Shown here: piece after piece, positions 26,807 to 34,590 of the stretch
Position numbering within the stretch: the first letter of the stretch is position 1
Layout of the letters: each line of letters starts with the position of its first letter
NCBI GenBank assembly: GCA_963809925.1
Contig: CAWELH010000003.1
Coordinates: 124,001 to 188,000, forward strand
Reading direction: 5' to 3'
Origin: DASQZK01 sp963809925
GTDB lineage: Bacteria; Bacteroidota; Bacteroidia; Bacteroidales; GCA-2748055
DNA: 64,000 nt
Made by a program: the position numbers and the translations under genes
Notes under the pieces: model-generated
The model's input: only the letters and a program-made list of their open reading frames with translations
The model's database searches: none
What the model was told of the DNA's origin: nothing

Positions 26807-27280
26807 ATGAAAAGGTTAAAAAAAATTGGAATCATCCATACGCCCTTTACCTCCAGGATCGGTATGCCCATTCAGGTTACTGGGGCAAAAGGTGTAAAGG
26901 GAAGAATAATTCTGAAAAAAAAGTATGTACCAGGGCTTGCTGATCTCGAAGGATTTTCACATATCATTCTCATTTATCATTTTCATAAATCGAATACGTA
27001 TAAACTGCTTGTAACCCCTTTTCTGGATACTGCAAAGCGTGGTATTTTTTCAACGCGGGCACCAGTAAGGCCGAATCCCATCGGGATTTCAGTAGTCAGG
27101 CTTTTAAAGGTTGATGGAAGGAATCTTGAGATTGAAAATGTAGACATGATGGATGGAACGCCGCTGCTGGATATCAAGCCCTATGTTCCTGCATTTGATA
27201 TTCATGAAGTGGAAAGTGCGGGGTGGACGGAAGGCAAAGCCATTCACATGGATAGTGCACAATCTGACAGCAGATTTTGA
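26807..27280 (+). CDS. trmO: tRNA (N6-threonylcarbamoyladenosine37-N6)-methyltransferase TrmO
   Basis: A 157-residue TrmO (TsaA/UPF0066 family), which methylates t6A37 in tRNA with SAM. The family signature RAPVRPNPIGISVVRLL is complete. IGIIHTPF at the N-terminus, LADLEGFSHIILIYHFH, DMMDGTPLLDIKPYVPAFD and the C-terminal GW are typical. It is the short form without the C-terminal extension of the E. coli protein. It is cytoplasmic, single-gene, and converges on the DUF4091 gene with a 59 nt gap. Confidence 0.92.
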   Translation: MKRLKKIGIIHTPFTSRIGMPIQVTGAKGVKGRIILKKKYVPGLADLEGFSHIILIYHFHKSNTYKLLVTPFLDTAKRGIFSTRAPVRPNPIGISVVRLLKVDGRNLEIENVDMMDGTPLLDIKPYVPAFDIHEVESAGWTEGKAIHMDSAQSDSRF

Positions 27281-27339
27281 TCTGAAACGAAATTCTTTCA
27301 ACCGCTGGTGATATACTGACGCAAGTGATTCTCGTCCAG

Positions 27340-28893
27340 CTAATTTGTTTTCCCGAGTGATTTTTCGATTCTGCCGGCAATCTCTGATCTTACCCTGTAC
27401 AGAACTTCCGGATCCGAAGTGAATTTCGTTGGAGCTGACACAACCTCATCAAGTGATTTAGGATCTCCCTCCAGCTGATGCAGAAGTTTCAGATATTCGT
27501 AATCCTCAAAACCGTCACGGAGATTTTCAAGCCGGATGGATGAAAGGGGATGTATATCGGGTCCGGGGTAGGTCAGGTAACCGTCCCCACAATAATTGCT
27601 AAACGTATTTGCCTTCCATCCACCACGAAGACCGGGTCCGCTGGTATTTCCATTCCAGTGGTTCGGACTCCAGTATTCAAAACCGGTTACACCGGTTTCA
27701 TAACATATCCATCCTATCAAACGACCGTCGATCGCAGGGTATTCCAGGAAGAAATTTGGTCTCACAGACGGATAACAGCATACAGCCAGCCATGCTTCAT
27801 CTCCCTCCGCCACGCGTTGTTTCACACCCGATTCCTCATACTGGGCGACATATACATCCCAGGTATCGGCAAACCCTTTCAATGCTTCGACACCTTCAGG
27901 AATGTTTAGACACTGTATCACTTTCAGCTCCGGGCTGACACCCCTGATGAGACGGTACATGTCTTTCGCAAGGTCCCAGTGTGGTTTATCAACTTCGTCA
28001 TAATTATAAACATAAGCCATTCCGTTCAGCCACCCCTTTGGGCCGAATTCCTCCACATACCTGCCCAGCCGTGTTTTAAGACTGTCAATATAGCTTTGTG
28101 AATAATGGTCCTTTTTCATTCGTCGTAGATTCGGGATGTTATCGAGAATAAAAGCATTCATTCCGTGATCAAGGCAGAATCCAAGCATCTCCCCATCCAG
28201 TTCTATCTGTCCTCCAGGACCAAGGCGGTGTTTCAGGAGTAAATCGTACATTGCTTTCCGGGCTTCGCGGGAATTATCTCCCGTTGCTTTTTTCATGGAA
28301 CTAACCCATGTAAGAGTTTTTATGCCCGGATGTTCCGGAATATCAAATCCATATACACGCAGTTTCACCGGTATCGAAGCTTTCCCGGCATTTTCACTGA
28401 ATACTCCAATGATGCCGCGGTAGATGCCGGCTGGTGTACCAGCTGGAACGTGAACAGTTACCCAGAGAGGTTGTCTTTCATTTGCAGGGACATCTATGGT
28501 GTCTTGTCGCAACAGAGGATCCGGCCACCATCCCGGTTGACTTTGGTAGTATTTCGATGTTGAGGTTGTCTCAATGTAACCAACCGGATTTACCGTGATG
28601 CGATCCTTTCCGATTTTTCCACGGTCACCTTTAAGTTCGCTTACAGTCCATCCTATCCCTTTCAACGCCAGACTGTCGGAAGGGTTAATGACTACCTGAA
28701 AGGATTCATACTCTCCACCGGCGGCGCTGATGAATGCTGTATCAGCTTGTCCGGGGCTGTTACCGGATTCGAGAGGTACTTTTATCATGCCGGATACGGC
28801 TTTGAGGGTAAAAGCCGGTGACTTCGTACCACACGCAGTCAGGAATAAGCCAAGGAGAAGTGGTACCACGCAGGGTTCAATTCTATGTTTCAC
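27340..28893 (-). CDS. DUF4091 glycoside hydrolase-like lipoprotein (GH123-like)
   Basis: A 517-residue lipoprotein (lipobox LTAC, Cys21). The N-terminal beta domain (GGEYESFQVVINPSD, WVTVHVPAGTPAGIYRGIIG) and the C-terminal DUF4091 domain (GWICYETGVTGFEYWSPNHW, LSSIRLENLRDGFEDYEYLK) match the GH123-like family, in which known members are N-acetylgalactosaminidases. The catalytic pair is usually Asp-Glu; YVYNYDEVDKP near residue 285 holds such a pair. Its substrate is not known here. It is a single gene on the minus strand. Confidence 0.85.
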   Translation of the reverse strand: MKHRIEPCVVPLLLGLFLTACGTKSPAFTLKAVSGMIKVPLESGNSPGQADTAFISAAGGEYESFQVVINPSDSLALKGIGWTVSELKGDRGKIGKDRITVNPVGYIETTSTSKYYQSQPGWWPDPLLRQDTIDVPANERQPLWVTVHVPAGTPAGIYRGIIGVFSENAGKASIPVKLRVYGFDIPEHPGIKTLTWVSSMKKATGDNSREARKAMYDLLLKHRLGPGGQIELDGEMLGFCLDHGMNAFILDNIPNLRRMKKDHYSQSYIDSLKTRLGRYVEEFGPKGWLNGMAYVYNYDEVDKPHWDLAKDMYRLIRGVSPELKVIQCLNIPEGVEALKGFADTWDVYVAQYEESGVKQRVAEGDEAWLAVCCYPSVRPNFFLEYPAIDGRLIGWICYETGVTGFEYWSPNHWNGNTSGPGLRGGWKANTFSNYCGDGYLTYPGPDIHPLSSIRLENLRDGFEDYEYLKLLHQLEGDPKSLDEVVSAPTKFTSDPEVLYRVRSEIAGRIEKSLGKTN

Positions 28894-29275
28894 AACTAAC
28901 CTCTGATGAAATAAATAAATACTAAATTTTCATACATTATCAGGATGAAAGTAAGTCATATTCATCCTTTTGTGCCTGATTTCATTCCCCGCACGTATAT
29001 CCGAAAGTTTTAAAGATACATATTCGTATCAGCATTCACTCAGTCAGAATCAAATTTATTCATTTCGATCTTCAACAGACAGATAATTTTAACCTCAGTA
29101 AACATCAATTCAAAAGCTGAGACGGAGGGCTAAGCTAACTTTTTGATAATTTGCATTGTTTCTCACCAGACAGCATCTTCGTTCACGCGTGTGTGTAGAG
29201 GAAGAATAAGGATGAAGCTGTATCGGGGGATCAGGTTACGTACGATGCCTGCCCTATTTTTTAAATTGAGGATAG
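28894..29275. other. Intergenic region between DUF4091 gene and kup
   Basis: This 382 nt region lies between divergent genes. I see no ORF with coding character, RNA gene or strong hairpin. A minus-strand TAAATTTG (plus 29051-29058) matches the -7 consensus and could serve the DUF4091 gene with a leader of about 155 nt, but it lacks a well-spaced TTG. It probably holds promoters for both genes. Confidence 0.5.
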
Positions 29276-31225
29276 ATGCCAAAGAAACAAACGAAACAAG
29301 TTGAGAGTGAGAATCCGGAAAAATTGAGAGGGAAGGCGGAAAGCACAAAAAATTCAGGGGATGGCTCACTTTGGATGACCGGTCTTGCGGTTCTTGGTGT
29401 TGTTTTCGGGGATATCGGTACAAGTCCGTTATATGCATTGCAGAAGTGTCTGTCAGGTAGTTATGCCGCCACCCCGTCCCCGGGGAATATTCTGGGTCTG
29501 TTGTCATTGATATTCTGGTCATTGACGATCGTTATCACCATTAAATACATTGCCTATGTAATGCGGGCATCCAATGAAAATGAGGGAGGTATCCTGGCCC
29601 TTATGGCCCTGATCGAACCTGCACATCCCCGGGATAAAAGCCGGAGGAACTGGATAATCCTGCTTGGGATATTTGGTGCGGCACTTTTGTACGGAGATGG
29701 AATGATAACCCCGGCCATATCGGTATTGTCAGCCGTTGAGGGACTTAAAATAGTGAACCCTGAAATGGAGAATTTCATTATTCCGGTAACGATTGCCATA
29801 CTTGTGATGTTGTTTGTTTTTCAAAAGCAGGGTACATCGGGTGTCGGGGTTGTATTCGGACCGGTAATGTCTGTTTGGTTTCTTGCACTTATCGCCACAG
29901 GTCTAACCGGAATACTACAAAACCCATCTGTTTTTCACGCTCTCAACCCCGTTTGGGCGGTGAAATTCTTAGCTTCTTCGGGAATTAATGGCTTTCTGGT
30001 TCTCGGCTCAGTCTTCCTGGTGGTCACAGGAGGAGAAGCGCTGTATGCCGACATTGGGCATTTCGGTAAGAAGCCTGTCCGCCTTTCCTGGTTTATCCTT
30101 GTGATGCCTGCGCTGGTTGTTAACTATTTTGGACAGGGTGCGGTTTTATTGAAAGATCCTGGAATAGCCGGGAAGCAGATCTTCTTTTTCCTGGGACCTT
30201 CCTGGACCCTGATCCCAATGGTGATCCTTGCAACGATAGCAACCATTATTGCATCCCAGGCCATCATTTCGGCCTCGTTTTCACTTACCCGCCAGGCGGT
30301 GCTTCTGGGATACCTTCCCCACCTAAAGATAGTCCAGACATCGGAAGATCAACCCGGTCAGGTTTATATATCAGGAATCAACTGGATCCTTATGCTGGCA
30401 ACTATCGGGCTGGTCCTTGGATTCAAAAAATCAGTCAACCTTGCCGGAGCGTATGGTATTGCGGTAAGCACAACAATGGTTATCACAACCATTCTGATGT
30501 TTATCGTTGCCAGGGAAAAATGGAAATGGCCTTTGTACGCTATCATTCCGCTTACGGTTGTTTTCCTGGGAATCGATCTGGGCTACATGGCCTCAAACAT
30601 GTTCAAGATATGGAAAGGCGGCTTCTTTCCAATCATGATTGCGTTACTTGTATTTCTTCTGATGCTGGTATGGCGTACCGGAAATGCCAGGATGGATCCG
30701 CTGGGTGGTAAAAAGAGCAGGTCAGTGGAAACATTTATGAAACTACTCAAAAAGCATGCTCCGGAAAGGGTATCCGGCACTGCTGTTTTTCTAACTGCAA
30801 ATATCGCAGAGGTATCTTTGCTGCTGATGCGACAACTCGAGTTTTTCAGGGTTGTCAACGAGGAGGTTATCTTGCTGCTGCCGGAAATTATGGATGTTCC
30901 TAAGGTACATGTTGATCAGAGAGTGGAAGTTAGGGATCTTGGGAGCGGGATCATACAGATGACCATTAAGTTCGGCTTCATGGAGAATCCGAATATCCCG
31001 TCTATACTCCGGAATTCAAAGTTCAATAGAAAGAAAGTTGATCCGGAGAAGATCATTTATTATATTGAATATCCACGAATTGTTTATGGAGGAAGCCGGG
31101 GGAGCAAGAAATTCATTGCAAAAATTTTCTCTTTCATGGCAAGAAATTCTGCGAATCCGGTGGAGTTCTTCAGGATACCGGTCGATCAGGTGCTGGAAGT
31201 GGGAGTAAGGGTCCATCTGAGGTGA
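29276..31225 (+). CDS. kup: Kup-family potassium uptake protein
   Basis: A 649-residue inner-membrane K+ transporter, probably K+/H+ symporter. About 12 transmembrane segments occupy residues about 30-465. Family motifs are clear: GVVFGDIGTSPLYAL, NEGGILALMALI, LLYGDGMITPAISVLSAVEG, GGEALYADIGHFGKKPV and NYFGQGAVLL. A cytoplasmic C-terminal domain of about 180 residues follows. The length is usual. The short Lys-rich N-terminus precedes the first segment. It stands alone on the plus strand, and I see no c-di-AMP riboswitch upstream. Confidence 0.96.
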   Translation: MPKKQTKQVESENPEKLRGKAESTKNSGDGSLWMTGLAVLGVVFGDIGTSPLYALQKCLSGSYAATPSPGNILGLLSLIFWSLTIVITIKYIAYVMRASNENEGGILALMALIEPAHPRDKSRRNWIILLGIFGAALLYGDGMITPAISVLSAVEGLKIVNPEMENFIIPVTIAILVMLFVFQKQGTSGVGVVFGPVMSVWFLALIATGLTGILQNPSVFHALNPVWAVKFLASSGINGFLVLGSVFLVVTGGEALYADIGHFGKKPVRLSWFILVMPALVVNYFGQGAVLLKDPGIAGKQIFFFLGPSWTLIPMVILATIATIIASQAIISASFSLTRQAVLLGYLPHLKIVQTSEDQPGQVYISGINWILMLATIGLVLGFKKSVNLAGAYGIAVSTTMVITTILMFIVAREKWKWPLYAIIPLTVVFLGIDLGYMASNMFKIWKGGFFPIMIALLVFLLMLVWRTGNARMDPLGGKKSRSVETFMKLLKKHAPERVSGTAVFLTANIAEVSLLLMRQLEFFRVVNEEVILLLPEIMDVPKVHVDQRVEVRDLGSGIIQMTIKFGFMENPNIPSILRNSKFNRKKVDPEKIIYYIEYPRIVYGGSRGSKKFIAKIFSFMARNSANPVEFFRIPVDQVLEVGVRVHLR

Positions 31226-31416
31226 GGTGATGATGTAACCAAAACGGTGACGGAGTCTGATACGATTCGTAGCCAGGATGGTATGCTTTTGTTGTCATTG
31301 AGCAAACGTATTGAATAAGACTTTCTACCTTAAAAAATATTCTATAATTTAGTACATTCATGGTTGCATGAGGATTCATGTAGTCAATAGCTGCTCAATA
31401 GTAACTCACAAACAAT

Positions 31417-33288
31417 ATGAAAAATTCACATCAGGTAATTGGCCTGGCAATGCTCTCCCTGGTTGGAGCAACTGCCTGTAAAGAAGAAATGCCAAAGGAT
31501 CTTCCCAATATTTTATGGCTGGTAAGTGAAGATAACAGCCCGTTTGCCGGTTGTTATGGAGATACATTTGCTACAACTCCGAATATGGACAAACTGGCGT
31601 CAGAGGGTTTCCTTTATACACATGCCTATGCCAATGCCCCGGTCTGCGCACCGGCCAGGAACACCATTATTACGGGAGTGTATGCCTGTTCGGGTGGCAA
31701 TCAGCATATGAGAAGCAGGTACAAAAAGTCGGATGTCGTCCGTTTTTTCCCTGAATTCCTCAGAGACAATGGATATTACTGTACAAACAATGCAAAAACG
31801 GATTACAATATTGAGATGGACCAGACAATCGGGATCTGGGATGAAAGCAGTAAATCCGCTTCATATACTAATCGAAAGTCCGGGCAACCTTTCTTTGCTG
31901 TGTTTAACTGTGAGATCAGTCATGAAAGCAGTATACATAAATCCATTCCTTCGGTGGAATTGCGTCATGATCCCGCCAAGGTGAAACTACCTCCGTATCA
32001 CCCCGATACACCTGAGATGCGTCACGACTGGGCACAGTATTATGACAAAATTGAAGACATGGATCAGTGGATCGGCGGGAAACTTAAAGAGCTTGATGAT
32101 GCCGGACTTTCTGAAAATACCATCGTATTTTATTACGGGGATCATGGAGGGGTGCTGGGTCGAAGTAAACGCTTTGTTTACGAATCTGGCACCAGGGTTC
32201 CATTCATTGTCAGGATTCCGGATAAGTATAAATATTTGTTTCCTGAGAAAAAACCGGGATCAAAATCCGACCGTCTGATTAGTTTTGTGGATCTTGCCCC
32301 AACGCTGTTGAGCATCTGTGGAATTACCATCCCTGAGTGGATGCAGGGCCAGGCCTTCCTGGGTACACAAAAAACAAAAGACCCGGAGTATGCCTATATG
32401 TTCCGGGGAAGAATGGATGAGCGCTACGATATGTGCAGGGCTGTCCGCGACCAGAAATACAGGTATATAAGGAATTACATGCCCTACCGGATCTACGGAC
32501 AGCATATCAATTACCTCTGGCTTGCTCCGTCGATGGGATCATGGGAACAGGCCTATCTTAACGGGAAGTGCAATCCTGTACAGTCGGTCTTCTGGAATAC
32601 AAAACCAGCGGAAGAATTATACGATACCGAAAACGACCCCTGGGAAGTCAAAAACCTCGCTACTGATCCGGCTTTCAAAGATGTCCTGGAAAGGATGAGA
32701 GCTGCAGAAAATGACTGGGTATCAAAAATCTATGACACCGGATTCATTCCTGAAGGAGAACTCATCGAACGTGCGGGTGACACACCTTTTTATGATTATA
32801 TGCGTTCCGACAGCGTGCCTTTCCAACAGATTGTTGATGCCGCAAACCTGGCTACACTTGGCCGACCGGAAAATCTGGATAAAATGGTTGAATTTCTGAA
32901 GAGTGATGACGGTGCGATCCGCTACTGGGGTGCCACGGGATTACTTATCCTGAAGAATGAAGCCAGGCCGGCCATGGATCAACTCAGGATGGCGCTGAAA
33001 GATTCTTATCCCGACGTTGTTGTCGTTGCAGCCGAAGCGCTGTATTACATGAGTGAAGAAAAGACAGGCATGGAGGCAATGCTTGGGGTGCTCAAAGATG
33101 GAAACGAATTTGCCCGGACCCATGCGCTGAATGCCATCGACTATACGAATGAAAATACCCCTGAAGTCAGGAATGCCGTCATTAAACTCTACAAGGAAAA
33201 AAATACAGGAGAAAGGGATATTACTTATGATCAGCGGCTTGTTTACTGGTTGTTTGATAAATGGGGGATTGATAAAGAAAAACTTTGA
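31417..33288 (+). CDS. Sulfatase lipoprotein with C-terminal HEAT-like region
   Basis: A 623-residue formylglycine-type sulfatase. The N-terminus is a lipoprotein signal (lipobox-like GATAC, Cys21). The metal-binding stretch SEDNSPFAGCYGD and the formylglycine motif CAPAR (Cys77) are intact; Cys77 needs conversion by an anaerobic or aerobic maturase elsewhere. Further motifs: YYGDHGGVLGRSKRFVYESG and FVDLAPTLLSICGI. Residues about 490-623 look like helical HEAT-type repeats (GAIRYWGATGLLILKNEARP, VVVVAAEALYYMSEE). The likely role is removal of sulfate from glycans. Its 3' end overlaps the convergent methyltransferase gene by 46 nt. Confidence 0.92.
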   Translation: MKNSHQVIGLAMLSLVGATACKEEMPKDLPNILWLVSEDNSPFAGCYGDTFATTPNMDKLASEGFLYTHAYANAPVCAPARNTIITGVYACSGGNQHMRSRYKKSDVVRFFPEFLRDNGYYCTNNAKTDYNIEMDQTIGIWDESSKSASYTNRKSGQPFFAVFNCEISHESSIHKSIPSVELRHDPAKVKLPPYHPDTPEMRHDWAQYYDKIEDMDQWIGGKLKELDDAGLSENTIVFYYGDHGGVLGRSKRFVYESGTRVPFIVRIPDKYKYLFPEKKPGSKSDRLISFVDLAPTLLSICGITIPEWMQGQAFLGTQKTKDPEYAYMFRGRMDERYDMCRAVRDQKYRYIRNYMPYRIYGQHINYLWLAPSMGSWEQAYLNGKCNPVQSVFWNTKPAEELYDTENDPWEVKNLATDPAFKDVLERMRAAENDWVSKIYDTGFIPEGELIERAGDTPFYDYMRSDSVPFQQIVDAANLATLGRPENLDKMVEFLKSDDGAIRYWGATGLLILKNEARPAMDQLRMALKDSYPDVVVVAAEALYYMSEEKTGMEAMLGVLKDGNEFARTHALNAIDYTNENTPEVRNAVIKLYKEKNTGERDITYDQRLVYWLFDKWGIDKEKL

Positions 33289-33812
33289 TTGCCGTACACG
33301 TACTTTCCGGCTGTGAAAGCATCTTCGTCGGTGGCATCCGGGTTTCTCGGCTGGTAAACCAGTGCGATTACTGAGTTTTTGCTCATAAGGGAACGCAGAT
33401 GGATTAAGTCCCTTGCCTGATTTTCCCAGAATTGAAACGAATTTACGGCCAGAACCTTATCAAATTTATTTTCCGGTTGGGAAATAGCGGAAACGGAGGA
33501 ACGATAAAGGGAAACTTTTCCCTGGTCTATCATTGCCATATTCCGTCGTATTGCTATCTCCAGCATTTTTTCGGAATGATCGATCCCGGTTATCGTCCCG
33601 GATACGATTGAATTGCTCATCATTTTAATGGCTATGCCCGGACCAAAACCGATTTCGAGGATATGATCATCATCGATAATCTTCAGAACTTCAGTTGCCC
33701 ATTTGTTCCGCTCAAGATTTGATTTTCTGTAAGACATTACATACCCTGCAAGCGTTCCGGCTATACCGGAGGGATTTGAGAACTGGCGGATAATCTGTTG
33801 CCTGAATTCCAT
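33243..33812 (-). CDS. Class I SAM-dependent methyltransferase
   Basis: A 189-residue methyltransferase. Motif I is ILEIGFGPGIAIKMM, followed by GTITGIDHSEKMLEIA and FDKVLAVNSFQFW, which are the class I Rossmann elements. The ATG at 33812 (MEFRQQIIRQFSNPSG) is used because the longer frame adds 74 residues with no domain character. The target is unknown; related proteins are UbiE-like. The last 15 codons lie antisense to the end of the sulfatase gene. Confidence 0.87.
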   Translation of the reverse strand: MEFRQQIIRQFSNPSGIAGTLAGYVMSYRKSNLERNKWATEVLKIIDDDHILEIGFGPGIAIKMMSNSIVSGTITGIDHSEKMLEIAIRRNMAMIDQGKVSLYRSSVSAISQPENKFDKVLAVNSFQFWENQARDLIHLRSLMSKNSVIALVYQPRNPDATDEDAFTAGKYVYGNQSFSLSIPHLSNNQ

Positions 33813-34130
33813 GGCATTCCTGTTTGTTAAGGTAATAAAGGCAGGTGCAGAAAGCACGGTGCTCTGATAATACAGATGAACATTTCGGAAAAAAATTTTA
33901 AATTCCGTGGAATTTTTTGACATAAAACGGAATTCAGGCTGAACTGAAATCTGCAGAAATACTACCGGGAAGTGAAAAAAATTGATCACCGGTGCTATTC
34001 GTAAAGGCTTATTATATGTCAGCCACGCCTGCACATTAAAAAATTTATTAAATTGTCAGATATAGCTGGCTGTCTGAATGGAGAGTCTGAAATACAAAAA
34101 AAATGCCAGATCTGTCTTAATATCAATATC

Positions 34131-34472
34131 ATGAATCATTTCAAAATAGCCGGATTGATTTTGTTTATTTGCATCAGCAGCATTGCTTCGGCACAAAAGG
34201 TATTTAGCGTGAAATATGAAAACCAGGCTGATGTAAGGGTTTTCGTTGTACAATATGAAAACCAGGCTGATCTGAAGGTTTTTAAAGTGAAATACGAAAA
34301 TCAGGCGAGTGTCAATGACGGAAAATGGTTTTTCACTGCTTATGAAAACCAGGCAAAGAAAAAGATCTTTTTCGTTGAGTATGAGAACCAGTCTGATCTG
34401 AAAATTTATTTTGTTGAATACGAGAATCAGGCGGGATGGAGAAACAAGGAAAAGATCCCGCTGATGTATTAA
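34131..34472 (+). CDS. Exported 7(1) septoil knot (DUF6150-like) protein
   Basis: A 113-residue protein with a signal peptide (MNHFKIAGLILFICISSIAS, cleavage near AQ). The mature part has six YENQ repeats at residues 29, 42, 55, 71, 84 and 97, spaced 13, 13, 16, 13 and 13, each joined by beta-prone segments such as VRVFVVQ, LKVFKVK, KKIFFVE and LKIYFVE. A GKWFF sits after the third repeat. This spacing, including the GKW in the long gap, matches the DUF6150 family as I recall it, for which a deeply knotted 7(1) beta fold is reported. The start at 34131 precedes the signal peptide; the ORF opens 26 codons earlier. Function unknown; likely periplasmic or secreted. Confidence 0.82.
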   Translation: MNHFKIAGLILFICISSIASAQKVFSVKYENQADVRVFVVQYENQADLKVFKVKYENQASVNDGKWFFTAYENQAKKKIFFVEYENQSDLKIYFVEYENQAGWRNKEKIPLMY

Positions 34473-34590
34473 TGATTTTAGGAAGGGTTCTCCGGGTCTT
34501 TAAGTTCTATCGGCGTTTCGGAATAATAAGGACCCTGCTGAGTGAGTCGAAGGGTGGTTATTTTTTTGATCGGCAACCTACGCAAGACCA

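Noticed and set aside
29276..29420. c-di-AMP riboswitch before kup
   Set aside because: No conserved ydaO-type motif is visible in the 380 nt upstream of kup.
31226..31416. tRNA or small RNA gene before the sulfatase
   Set aside because: No cloverleaf, T-loop motif or strong hairpin could be found in this gap.
34053..34130. Earlier start for the septoil-knot protein
   Set aside because: The 26 extra codons would bury the signal peptide behind a Cys-rich stretch; the ATG at 34131 begins the signal directly.
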